NCBI GenBank assembly: GCA_948099385.1
Contig: CANUEZ040000163.1
Coordinates: forward strand, 6,843,501 to 6,907,500
Direction of reading: 5' to 3'
Length of the DNA: 64,000 nt
Source: Fasciola hepatica
Taxonomy: Eukaryota; Platyhelminthes; Trematoda; Plagiorchiida; Fasciolidae
Notes under the pieces: generated by a model
What the model saw: only the letters and a program-made list of their open reading frames with translations
What the model was told of the DNA's origin: nothing
Databases searched by the model: none
Shown: one piece after another, positions 12,277 to 24,500 of the stretch
Layout of the letters: the number at the start of each line of letters is the position of its first letter
Numbering within the stretch: position 1 is the first letter of the stretch
Made by a program: the position numbers and the translations under genes

Positions 12277-13368
12277 TAACTTACCATGATTGCAGCGCAC
12301 ATCCCTTTCTGATTCATCGAATCTATAAATGTTTGGTAACCGGTTTGAAAGTACTTTTTTGTTCAGTAATACGCTGAGTGCAACATTAATGAAAAACCAA
12401 ACGATTCAGTTCACAGAAATAATTTTCGCATAATTTGAATGCGTATCTCTATTGATTGAGTTCAGATAAAGGCATAGCATGCTCGAAGCTTCCATCGAGC
12501 GTTACTTATGAATCCGTTGAAGAAAACATTTATCTAGACATTGAACTACTTTGAATGTTGTAAAGATACTGAAAGTCATGGTAAATTTCAGTTGTTGCGG
12601 TACTCAAGATTCAACATGTTCGCTGCAAAATGAACTATTTTCCAGAAACGCCGGTTAGGCAGTACCCATATGTAAGATTAAATATGCAACAAAAGAAGAA
12701 GAATGATAGAGAAACGGAGGCGTGGTACCAAAGTATCATGCCACGATTCGGGTGTCCTCACCTTCCAGTGGTGTGTATTTTTTTGAAGTTTGATTGAAAT
12801 CGAAAGAATCCTGTGATACGGAGGCATTACGATGGATAGCAGACGTGGATGCGTGGAGTATTGTGCACGTCGCCTTGTATCGTTTTTAAATGGAAAAGTC
12901 ACTGTTATCTTGCGGTACATGTTTTGGACCGCAGGTCCAATAGAAATTGCTCTGTCAAGTTGATGCTATACCAGAGAGCGGATAGATGGAGTTGGATAAC
13001 ATGAACCCATCGTCTAGACTTTTTGTTCTTTTGATTACCAGAGTTGCGAAGTTTCTTCTGAATGAACAGCAGTTCACAGTAATATAGTTGAAACGTGCTC
13101 ACGGTGAATGCTTATGTATGTAACCGCATACATTTTGATAAACGCGCATATTCAAACGAGAGATACGCGCAAAAAAGGCAGCCTTTTGATAGTACGAGTC
13201 ATAGTTAGGTAAATTATCCAAGCCATGACTCAACTTTGCGTCGTCCAGTGGAAGCAACCGGAAAGCGATAAGGCTTATATCACATGAGTCATCAAAGAGG
13301 GTCAAGAATAAGCTCAAAGGTGATGACTCATAACGAAGCTGAGAAATCTCCTAAGTACTTCTAAAATC

Positions 13369-13370
<2 letters not shown>
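12277..13370. other. stretch downstream of the last exon, nothing recognised
   Basis: It begins with the presumed 3' UTR of the 4436-12276 gene. Short minus-strand frames at 12678-13102 have no consistent splice sites and no recognisable domain. Confidence 0.3.

Positions 13371-13429
<59 letters not shown>
13371..13429. repeat. (TA)n microsatellite
   Basis: An uninterrupted TA dinucleotide run of about 59 bases. The Tyr-Ile repeat frames that read through it are artefacts. Confidence 0.95.
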
Positions 13430-13432
<3 letters not shown>

Positions 13433-13827
13433 CCGTCGTTATGAGAGTTCTCATTGGTAATAAAACTGCAGGAAACCCATCTCTGTGGGGGTACGACAAG
13501 TCTTGTCCCTCCAGCCCTGTGTATGATGGACATTTGCAAAAAGCATTGTTAACCCCATTCACTGCAAGTTGGAAGGAACAATATGACGCTAACACCCCCC
13601 TGCCGGATTTGCATGCGTTACCAGAGTATCAAAGTCCAGTGTTACACTAGAGTTTCATTGAGCAATTGTGAAGTCATATTATTGATCACTACTGCGCAGT
13701 TAGTATACAAAAGCGGAAAACCGGTTGGTCATCATCGTTGTGGAAGCCGCGTAGTTCCGTACATTTTGAGCATTATTAACTTTGCATCTTTCCTTAAAAA
13801 GTTATTCAATGTACGGCATGGTGCGAT

Positions 13828-14250
13828 TTGTTTCACTCGTTGATTAGTACATCTAAATTTTATCTGAACATTTACGTGGACGAATACAATATAGAACATT
13901 ATCGACAAACTATTGCTGCACACCAATCAAAACAAGACGAAAAGTTGATTAGTCATACCCAGATAACTCTTTCTGTGGCCTTATTACCCGTATTTCTAAT
14001 GCGATACCTAGTTAATCGCCCCAGATGGGAACATGATAGAATTCACAACTTACAGCGTACGATATCCATTGCATCTCAATGGATGCAGACAGTGAGCTCT
14101 TTCGCTCACAATGACAAACAACAAATAAATACTCTTCATACACTGATAATGTCGTGTAAAGTGTCATTACCAATTCCATCAAATCGATCGATACATATTC
14201 AACTGACATCAGTATACGAAATAAAACGATTTCTGGCACTCACTCAGTGA
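13828..14250 (+). other. 140-codon open frame without ATG start, unassigned
   Basis: The frame stays open for 140 codons to a TGA and looks protein-like (YVDEYNIEHYRQTIAAHQSK, LSVALLPVFLMRYLVNRPRW). Its first ATG lies far inside it. An acceptor-like TTGATTAG near 13840-13847 could start an exon, but I found no partner exon. I recognise no domain or transposon motif. It may be a coding exon, an old retrotransposon fragment, or chance. Confidence 0.25.
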
Positions 14251-15600
14251 CTGCAATCAAAAATAACAATCCTATGAAAATAATTGCTCCCCGAGAATTA
14301 CGTGCATATTTAAGGACACGCTTGTAATATAGTGAGAAAAAACAGGTGACGTATGCCGATAAATAGCGTGCAGCAAATTGCACACTGTCGCCTACTGTAT
14401 TTGTTCTGCTTACTACAATGATTACCCCCGTTCTGGACTATTTCATCCATAGGCTAAGGTTGATAGTAGTTATAAAGTATCATACGGCAATTATACGAAA
14501 TTTGTTGGATTGAGTAAATTATTTTTTTTACGACATTATCTCCTGAATGATAAACAACCATCCAACGTCAGCTCCAGGATCCATTTATTAACAGACTATC
14601 GATATGACCGAAAACATACATTAGACAAATTTTGACCGTCTCTAATTCATTATTAATTTGAGTCAGACTATTGATCAGAAAACCCTAATGGGTAACAAAA
14701 TGTTATCACGATTTGAAAGAATTGCACGTGAAATATCAGGATAAACTAAAATGAATTCACTGAATTTAAAAGCCCACTCAACCATATCGTCTTAGAGAAA
14801 AGCAAAAGTGTTAGTAAATAGACCGAAGCTTTTATAAGAATTTATGTTGACGACTTTCAGACTGACTATAAAGACTCGTGTTAACAGTTCCTCCATTGCT
14901 TTCAGTGATTCTGAGTGTCTGTATTATCACCTTGATGACCTTAGGCCAGGGAAAAAGTAGAATATTGAAAATTTGTTTTTGCGAACACCAGATTGATTGA
15001 TTTGACCTGATCACACTGGCCGTAGCATTGGATAGAATTCGTTTTCTACCCCTTTTGAGCGAACGGCGAATTCTTCTTTTCACGTTGCTTTGTGCCCCCT
15101 AAGGTTCGTTAGAGCCAATATCGTACTGGTTACCCTTCTATGCGTTCCTCACGTTAGCTAGCCAGTGCAACGCTCTTTTGCTATTTCAGACGGATGCCGG
15201 TGTGGAAAGCTGGATATAGTGCCTAAATGTAACCTAAATGGAAAGAGTATCAAGAAGGTTGCGATATTTAGCTAGAAAAACTGATTTATTGTTTACGAGA
15301 AAGTATTGCAAACCGTGTCTATGAAATATTCAATGTATGCGCACTGCCACGCTAAATATTTCCCATATAGGCAGCTCTGTGGAACAACAGTCAGTGCACC
15401 CGAAAATATGGAAGTGAAATAACAGCAACTGGAGCGAAGTACCGAGATGGTGAACTACAAATGTTAATTGTTGGCCGGGCCTTCAACCAGGCCTTGGTGC
15501 TCATTACGCATCCGAACTGTTTTACCAAGTCGCCATGTTGCGCGCACCAATTTCAGAATAACTTTCGTTCGTTGTTATAGAAACGACATTCCAATAAAGA
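14251..15600. other. stretch without recognisable genes
   Basis: AT-rich sequence. A short basic minus-strand frame (14832-15083, KRRIRRSLKRGRKRIL) is not assignable. The last ~150 bases may already belong to the 5' part of the decayed LINE. Confidence 0.3.
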
Positions 15601-18560
15601 CATGCCTATCATTGTGTCATATCCGTGTAACTTCATCCGATCATTAAAAAACTCAATCTCTTTGCTGGAAAGCAGGTTTGTAAATTCAGTGAGTACAAAA
15701 AAGAAAATAATTTTTGGAAAGCTAAACGAGCGTTGCCGTAAGCATCGAGCTGGTCGGAAAGTCGGACTTAGAAAAAAGCTTTTGCTCACTTATTATCATA
15801 AGGTCCATTTTTCGGTCACTGCTTCTTACTTTAACCGAAGTGAACGATTTTGTCCGTCAACAGAAATACAGCAAACTGAGTAACGTTTTCCTGCGCGAAA
15901 CCCGGCTCTACACTAACAATAATGATGAGGTTATCACACCAGATGATTCTGATTCCTTTCGCGTTGAGCCCCCGACAAAGGGCCGCAAACGTGGAGAAGG
16001 CATCCACACTTTTAGAAATGAAAAACGATGTAATCGGAAAAAAAGTTTTACCTATTCTAAATGGCACATCAATGACTCTGTGCTAGAGTGCAAACCTCAA
16101 CACCTACGTCATCACCCGTCTACTATTCCCGTAAAGTTTCCCTACGTATATTCCCTCCAAAATCGACGAAATTTCTGCTATTGTCTCTACAAATCGACTA
16201 AACTCCGTTCACTCTTCCACATGTGTTGTCTGTGACAATTTTACCGGAGTCAGTGTGTGATTGCTGATACCCCTTGGCCTGACGGGTACTATTACCTACC
16301 CCGCCAGACCTTACGCCACCATTGACCTTAGTCTCGTCACAAATACTGAAATTTTCATTTTCGACTGTCGTTCTAATCACAATAATTTAGAGGTTTTCAG
16401 TACTTTTGGGAATGGGTGTTGATTGTGGTTCAGGTTTGTGTTCTTCAGTGACTTCTGAACGCCACACTCAGCGATCAGACTTCACTGAGTAGACACACCC
16501 GTTTCAGTCAAAGCGGTGACCGCAAAATATACAGTCGACAGTGTCACTCAGAAAACCTCACATGAGTTACAGACGTGGATGAAAATTCTGACCTGAGCAT
16601 ATTTTCTCACTCCAACTCCTCGTTGTTTTGTGAACATTAACCGGATAACAGTAACTTCTGCTCCAATAATTACTACCCCATGGAAACATTGTATTTCCAA
16701 CTCGACCGTTTCTTTTCCCTCAGCCTGAAATGATTGCACCATATGAAGGTGAGCCCCTTTAAGGCCAAGGAACACAATTTAGTGAGAACTCTATTACGAT
16801 CCATCAAAACTGAGCTCCACAAACTGAACGTTTTTTACGTCCAATAGCTAACTGCCAGCCGCAACTGCAAGGAGACATGGAAGACGATCGTGTACCTGAT
16901 AGGCTCTAATCTTCGCGAATGATATCCGCCAGTAGAAGTTGATGAACTCATTCGTGATTTAACTGCTACCTAATACCTACTAGTTATCTCAAACCACTAT
17001 GCTGACTTCTCACATAACCCTGTCACGGAAAGCACTACCTCACTGGACTTATACAAGGGACTCACCTACCACCACACAAACCAGGCAAGAAGCCCAGACT
17101 GTTTACAACAAATCGTTTTGAAAGAATGCGCGAGTACATTTTCCCCCGAATTTTATGGTCTATTTGACCTTCGTTCAAATTGTAATGTTACTTCTGATTT
17201 TGGAAAGTGGCTTCTATCACTTCACTATCAAAAAAGGAACATCGAAACTACGCTCAATAGCTCGTTTATCGGCTGATCTGAAAATTCTTAAAACGGTTGA
17301 ACTGAAGGGACCGTCCGCCCAGATCAATGTGTCTGACTCAAAACAATTTGCAGACCGCCAATCACGATGAACATTTGAAGCGCTTACTTTTCTTATCCAA
17401 TCTTTTTCGTCATGTGTAGACCGTGAAAACCAAGCCATTAGGGTATGTTTCTTCAACCATTGTACTGACAGATCAAAAATACCCTATGTATTTGCTGACT
17501 AGGGCGTCAATCCCTCCAGCATTATTCTTTTGTCTACCGTCTTTTCCAATCGATGACAATTTACACCATATTGTGGCCGAACTACTCCCATGCTTCCCTG
17601 TGCACAAAGCCATTTCATCATCATTTACGCTGCTTCCGTATACATCATCCATGCCCTTCTGAGACAATTGTCCCATTAAATTCGCCCAAGAATGGGATTT
17701 GAGAATGCCTCCATTTTTTCAACTCCACTATTCCCCTTCTATAACAATCAGCAAGTGAGCTCGTCAAACGGTATTCAGATCGAAATCTAAGGCGGAATCC
17801 CGCAAAATCCTCTGATACTCTGTTTTATCAAAATTAAACCCATCAGAACAGCAACCAGATGATATCTGACCTAGGACACTATCATCAATGGTGAGCCAGT
17901 GCCGAATGTCTCTTCCGTCGAGTACCTTGTTGTAACCGTCAACCGTGACTTTAGCTGGACAGGAGAAGTAATGGCTGTATTTGCAAAAGTTAGACGACAT
18001 CTTTTTACTTGATAGGACTCAGGTCATTTCCCGCTCCGTTTCATTTACTAAGATGTACCGTATTTTTCTGCTTTCTTCCGGAGTGACTCTATGCTTCCCC
18101 GTCATATAACCAAGACTGCTTGCGGAAGATTTTGAAATTGTAGTCGGGTCCCTTAAACGGCTACCTTGGCAGAGTGGCATCAGGTACATCCTGCTCATCG
18201 CAAGGCATGCTTGACTTTTCCTCCCAAAATTATGAAGACAGAGTATACCCCTTCATCTCGATCTCAGTGATAACATATCTGCATTTGCAGCTCAGTCGCA
18301 ATACAAATATCTGTTTGCTCGCATGACAGTGTATACGCTCTCTGTTGTTTCTCATCACAACGGTTTCATCACTAACCCAAATACTATCACCACCGACCTC
18401 CCTAACTCGCTTTGTTATACACATGTTGAAAAGAAATAACACATCTTCATTCAAAAGATTTCCAAGATCAGACGATCCAGTCAGATTTTGAGAAAAGCAC
18501 CAAGGGATAAATAAGAAGGACCTTTGGGATTGCACTGCGTACTAAACATACTTTACCGAT
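15600..18560 (+). mobile_element. decayed CR1/Jockey-superfamily LINE
   Basis: Several frames on the plus strand must be joined to see it. At about 15890-16030 a segment reads LRETRLYTNNNDEVITPDD...RKRGEGI, matching the ETWL...GGG part of LINE apurinic endonucleases. At about 16318-16410, YATIDLSLVTNTE...SNHNNLEVFSTFGN matches the C-terminal part of that domain. At 17090-17240, IVLKECASTFSPEFYGLF and FGKWLLSL correspond to the start of the reverse transcriptase, where families read 'VLK-CA--L-P-L--LF' and 'P-SWK'. At about 17885-18000, NGEPVPNVSSVEYL and DFSWTGEVMAVFAKVRR match the thumb region. Stops and frameshifts occur throughout, so it is inactive. The 3' half (from 16795) is present again, inverted, at 49560-51310. 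The clade assignment is by motif style only. Confidence 0.6.
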
Positions 18561-21500
18561 GACTTGAAGTTAAGTGAGAAATAGAAACCTTACTTGGTGG
18601 CGAAGCATTGTTTTCAAGTTCTCGCATGGGCGTCCACATAATTAGACAATGTACTGCAACGTGCAACGGTAGATCTATGGCACCATCCACAGTTCTTCGA
18701 TTGATGCTTATGGGGCTCACGTTTTTCAGTCTGCTTTGAGTTTGTGGTCAATTTCCAAGGGGTGCTTCGGCTTTGGCCTCAGTAACAGATGTTCCATTTG
18801 AATGCTCTGGACGGTTTGCGTTTGAGAGAACAAACAAACATTCACGGGCGAACAACGAGTGAGCAAAGCGATGAACGAGCCCGTCACCTATTTTGCTGGA
18901 AACACGAATATTGGTGTCTGAAATCAATGTGCAAAATGTCAGACTTAGCAAATCACTTTGCTCCTATCGCTTGAATTTCTTGGCTAAATGTTGAGTCCAT
19001 GTTAAACAACTTTGAACAAATCTTCCCATCCCCTCCAACTTATTTTTTCTTCCATCAAATATAAAGCCCAACGGGTTAAAGGGAAATGATTAACTCATTC
19101 AATAAGTTGAAATTGTGTAACAAATGTCTAACAATCGTTGTCCATGAACTAGACGATCAACAGCACAATCGTAGAGAAATCTACGTTACTCGTGTTAATA
19201 TTCGCCGTGAGTTTCAAGCAGTGTACAGGTTTATCTAAGTGTTTCGATTGTTTTATTTTATTCACTATGTGTTGGATGGTTACATATTTGCCGTAGATTT
19301 GGCTGCATATTCACGGGGATATCCGCATCAAAATAAACTACAAGACTCGGGGTTTGACTATTTTGAATGAATCATATATAAAGTGCATTCGCCATTGACA
19401 GGAAAATAGTGCGTTCCTTATGATAATCCAATTCATCGTAGATATTACTGAATAAGATAATATCCGTCACCGTTAACCCTATTATGGTAGACCAATTTTT
19501 CGATAGCTATTTCTAGTTATACTTCACGTTATGTTTATTCATTGAAAAAACCCCAACATTTAGGAAGAAAGCAATACGTTAAAGAGCATTTTCCGAGTGA
19601 ATAATGCGCCTGCGCATACATGTGAAGCTGATTATTTGGAAAGTCTCGAGAAGTGTTGTGGCGAAGCCATATTGTAATAAATCATAAATAAGCACTGTTT
19701 GCAGTAGCTAAACTTTGTCTTGTACACCTCGTGAATAGAAACCCCCTAAACCTCGTTGTAACAGATCATAGTGAAAGAGAGCCTTAATTACTCACTTTGA
19801 GAACAACCCCCACAGAGTGAAATTTTAAACTAAACAGACATCGGCTCTACCGATTATCTGGGAATGCTAATCACACTGACTGATATCAAGAGGACTTCTT
19901 TTCGAACAATAAATCAGTAAATAGTTTTTCCTTGTAACATGGTGAGCCAGTCTTAAGTTCGTTGTTTCAAATTCTGTTCCTGTCGCCGGTTGCTCTCACA
20001 TTTGATAGTCTCTGGCCACGTAAAACCGGACGGCAGTACTGTTTTTACCTAATTGAAAAAAGAGTATACGTACTACTGACATTACTGATCGGGTATTCAA
20101 AGCTCTTACTACTATATTGACAATCTAAGGTGGCCTTCTAAGCTTGAAATCAGCTTCTACAGTTCCAAGTACTCTCTATGAATTTGAGTAGCACCCGAGC
20201 CAAAGTAGTATTTCTCAACTTTAAAGAATTTTACCAATAAAAGTGAAGTGTGCATTTCTTCCCCAATCGTTGGAGGAACACACTCGTAAAATGCTTGCCA
20301 GCTCAAACCGTAGGAAGTATTAGGGACATGAAACGAACGGCTGATGTGAATACGGGAAAATCCGATGGAATTTTTCGTATTAGGAAATTCAAACGGGGAG
20401 CCGTATACGAACCGATGACGTTCGGTTTACCGCCCGGTCAGCTGCTCTACCTATTAAGCCTCAGTGTTACGGTTGATCGAGTGTGAAAAAGCAAGTAAAT
20501 TGACGACAAAAGGCAGAACTATTCCAATGACTCAGACTTTGAAGCAAGAATATATGGATTTGAAAACGCAAATGGATTTCCGGTCACCTATGCTACTCGT
20601 AAGTGTCTGCACAACAACATTTTTTTTCTATGCATGAATAATTTGACCTTTCTGGGGCTCGAAATCGAGGTTTCTAATATTATCAGATAACACCGGAATG
20701 GTGGCCCCATATATCAATCTATCCACACAGTAGGTTGCCGTTCAGTGAAAAAAACCGGATAGATTAAAACAGTTGCTATTACTGTATCTCTGCTGGCTAC
20801 GTTGTTAGGCAGATTTCTTTAGGGTCTCAAAATGGAAAGACGATAAGGTAAATAGTCCGTGCTGTGATGTATTTGGCAAACACAAAGCAATTCAGAGCCT
20901 AAAAACTTCCACGTCTCCATTTGCAGTGGTTTTAGGACCGGTTTTACAAAATAAAAGTGGTAAAAAGCATAAAAATTTCTACCGCATAGGAAATCATTGG
21001 AAAAATGAGCTGCTTCCGGTGTACCGGGTTTTCAAACATGACATTTTGAGTTTTTCGTTACCATTTGTCATTATATTTTTCAAACCTGGCACTTGTTTGA
21101 TAACGAATTCAAGTTGACATTTTTGGATTGCCGTGACAAAAACACACAAAGCTACTGACATCTTGAATCAAAATACGTCATGTTGTTCACAAATGAGTGG
21201 AAAATCTTGTATTCTGTCAAGCATACCATCGCAACAAACAGACCGCAAGCAGCGGAGAGTATTCCTGATGTACGGAACTTCAAAGCGGTGCGAACACTGA
21301 AAGTATTTGTATTTAAATAATATTATTCGTTTCTGACGAAGTTATGTTCGTACAAGCAATCGATTAGGACAGTAGTTCCTTGATTTTTGTTGTTTTGCTA
21401 TGAGTAGTACAGTATGTTGTAACACTTGGTTTACTCTGGTTCTTTCATGGTTGCTCACAAGAAAGAATTCGTGGGAGTGAACTTAAACTAAAGAATAAAT

Positions 21501-24500
21501 TGTGACCTATGTCTGGCGGCTAGGACGTTTTGTTTTCGGTGCACGAAAAGCTGGTAATAACCTGTCTGGCTTTTACCTGCTCAAAATGGCTACAATGATT
21601 TATGTGACAAAGCAGCTAATGTGCCTGTGTTAGAAATTAGCCTCGGTCACACCAAGCGCGCCTCAAAAATTTACTCGCAGCCGAACAGTATGGTCTGCTC
21701 TTTTGCATTTGTTTCTGTAGACAATTTGCTTTAAACTTGAAGTAGTTTATGCCTGTTCATCTCGAATGGCTTATCATCCATTTGTAGGAAGAAAACCACC
21801 ATAGTAAATCGCGACTGCTCTCAAACAATAATTCTGCTGAAGTAATTTAGAAATTTCTCCTTCTTAATTTCATAAGTATATACTACTTCGTGATTGTGAT
21901 CAGATTCTGTGTCACAACTCTTTAGACGAGCATTCAAACGGAACATTCAAGTATTGAAACGGGGATTTAATCAGTTTGTATATGAAGAACAATACCTACG
22001 GTAATTTCTAGCAACGTTTGAAAACCTCACTTGAAATTTGCTACCTCAAAGAAGAGGCATAAAGTGGTGTATTTTCAACCAGTAAAAAAGGAAGTACATA
22101 CATAGGAAGCTTTCTCAAAAGACCTTGCATTTACTTCCAGGTATTCTGCCCACTGTCGGGACTTTGAACTTTGGCCATGGTATTTACTGCGTCTAAGCAA
22201 GTTTTGTGTCCTAAAACCTTAGTATTATTAATTTCCACAGCGAACAATAATTTTTATTTTATTGACCTTTTACAAAGATATTCAAGACTTAGTGTATTTT
22301 ACCACTGAAATTCGCAGAACGTAAGAACCTTGAGGGAGACCTCACCTCAACAGTGTTGTGAGCAGGCTCATGTTTTGTGATAATTCGAGCTCACTTTTTA
22401 CCAAAGAACTATTACGCGGTACCAAGTTTCATGAGTAAAAAAGCACTTTTTCCGTTTCAGGATTTATTACGTGGGTTTCAGGTTGTTTGCGTTTCTGCGT
22501 GTTCTTACATTTTGTTTTATTTGATGTAATTAGAGAGTGAATTACGAAATGAAATTTTATCGTAAATACATTTCTAATTCTCAATAATCGCTGAACATTT
22601 CTTTTCGTTGTTTTTGTATTAAACAAGGATTGGTTCCACACCAACAGGCATTTTCAAAAAAAGCTTCTGTAGTATGGTATTATGTGATTGGTCAAGGTTC
22701 GAAGCAAATAGTGTCGTAAAACTTATACTAGTAATCTAAATAGACAGCTGATTTTATGCATGTTACTGGTAGGATACGCCAGTACCTCTCCAGTAAATTA
22801 AATGATCGCTCAGAGAAAAAGAAGCCCATTCCGAGTGTCGAATCAATCAAAAAACGTGTATCGGTGCTACGGCTTGACAGACCGTAGACAATGGCAGTCA
22901 AACGGATACAAGGTATAGCAATAGACTTGCTAATAGATAGTTGCTCTGAAGGGAAAACCCTGAGAACAAAGTTACATTGTTATATTCCTTATAAATTCAC
23001 AAAATATGAACTCGTATTATTAGAAGTGTGTACTTTTCTGACCTGACATCATACTTACACAGGCTCTTCACATACCTAAATATTTTTCCATAGTGCAAGA
23101 TAAAATCCTCGCAGGTGAGCTTATGATGGGTTGCCCTAAGCAGACCGGAGTACCATAGGTGATTCGCCCTGTGGTCGATTCTCGCCGTATCACAGCAGGA
23201 TAAATGTGAACTGATGGTTTGAGTCGTTCCTCTTTTCAACACGATTCTAGTCAACAAAAATGAAACAAAATAATTGCGTATTCCAGGACATAATTTTGGC
23301 ATGGACTTTTCTTTGTAAACATTATAACCGATTGGGATGAGCCACCAAGTTGCTTTTTGTGCCATCAAAAGTTTTTACCCGTCCGAGAAACCTAACAAAT
23401 GATGAATTTGTGTGTATCACTACTGGACACCAAAATCGGTACACGATCAACTTTTCGACGGTCTACACATATATCACACCCTATTTCCCACCAATGCAAC
23501 AGTTTATATACGTTGGCTACAGAGAAATAGGGTTAAATTACCTATAGTCTTCACAATCTGGACACTGATGTAACAGTGAGAAGTCAATTATCCATAGCAG
23601 CCGAGTGCAAATGAATATTTGTTCCTCATAGTCGGTAAAAATAAACAATACACTACATAGATTAGATTTCGAGCCGTTCTGTATTACAGGACCGAACGGG
23701 GTTTGGATTGTTCTGATAAAGCAAGGCGCCATGTGTCGTGATAATTAGAAAAAGTGTCAAGTCATTCCATCATAACACTACCTTGAAAAGATTACCCAGA
23801 ATAATCGAAATGTCGGCTGATCATAGTTATTTCACCGGAAAAGTCACGCTATTGGCAGTACATATTTTTGTTCAGAAGCATTCTGCTTCTGTTAACTGCT
23901 TAGGATAAACACAGAATTTGGAAACCGTGGCAAACTCCTAAGGTGTAGTGAGTACTATGTACGTGATACTGCGCACTTTGAATACAACTTTTCGTCACCT
24001 CCCCATGATAAGCTTGTGACTGGAATTCATTCCAATTCCAATTTTATTCAATAAACAGCTTTCTTCTGCCACCTCATGCTTGTTCAATCTCGGTAATGAC
24101 ATTACTGCTGAAAGTAGCCCATTCGATTACGATGTCTTTTCATAGCAATCATCTTATACTGTATCTAATTAGCAAAGAAATATCCCGTCTTCTTCCCACT
24201 TTGATCCCTTCCCGTTGACTATGCGGTGAAAGTATAGAACTCGTGTTTTAGCTCCTAGTTACTTGGACTGAATTTCATCTACTCAAAAACGACATACACT
24301 GGCAAGCATCACAAAATATATTACAAAAGTCAGATTGAAATGATTTTTTCACAGGAATTTGCCTCTTCACTCGGACAAACACTGTATTTGACCAACTTCA
24401 GTGTGAAAAATAGAATTTATATCTTTAATTGTCTGACTGCTCTGTATCAGACGAGAGAGAGAAACCATTAGACATCCGTAGCCATACCCTTGTTGATTGT

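Noticed and set aside
13371..13595. Tyr-Ile repeat proteins on the minus strand (13314-13595 and 13351-13539)
   Set aside because: Translation of the TA microsatellite.
16548..16775. Minus-strand GAEVTVIR as a retroviral-type protease motif (D-T-G-A/S)
   Set aside because: The two residues before GAEV are Ile-Ile, not Asp-Thr. No other pol motif lies on that strand, while the plus strand belongs to a LINE.
17764..18000. Minus-strand frame with partner 50168-50407, open in both arms (SCPAKVTVDGY...WLTIDDSV)
   Set aside because: The opposite strand of the same DNA reads NGEPVPNVSSVEYL...FSWTG, the thumb region of a LINE reverse transcriptase, so these frames are antisense shadows. Residues differ at about 25% while DNA differs at about 15%, which gives no sign of constraint.
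18748..18951. Arm frame with partner 49121-49357 (ARECLFVLSNANRP)
   Set aside because: Short, no splice sites or domain, and the other strand is also open. Treated as a chance frame preserved by the recent common origin of the arms.
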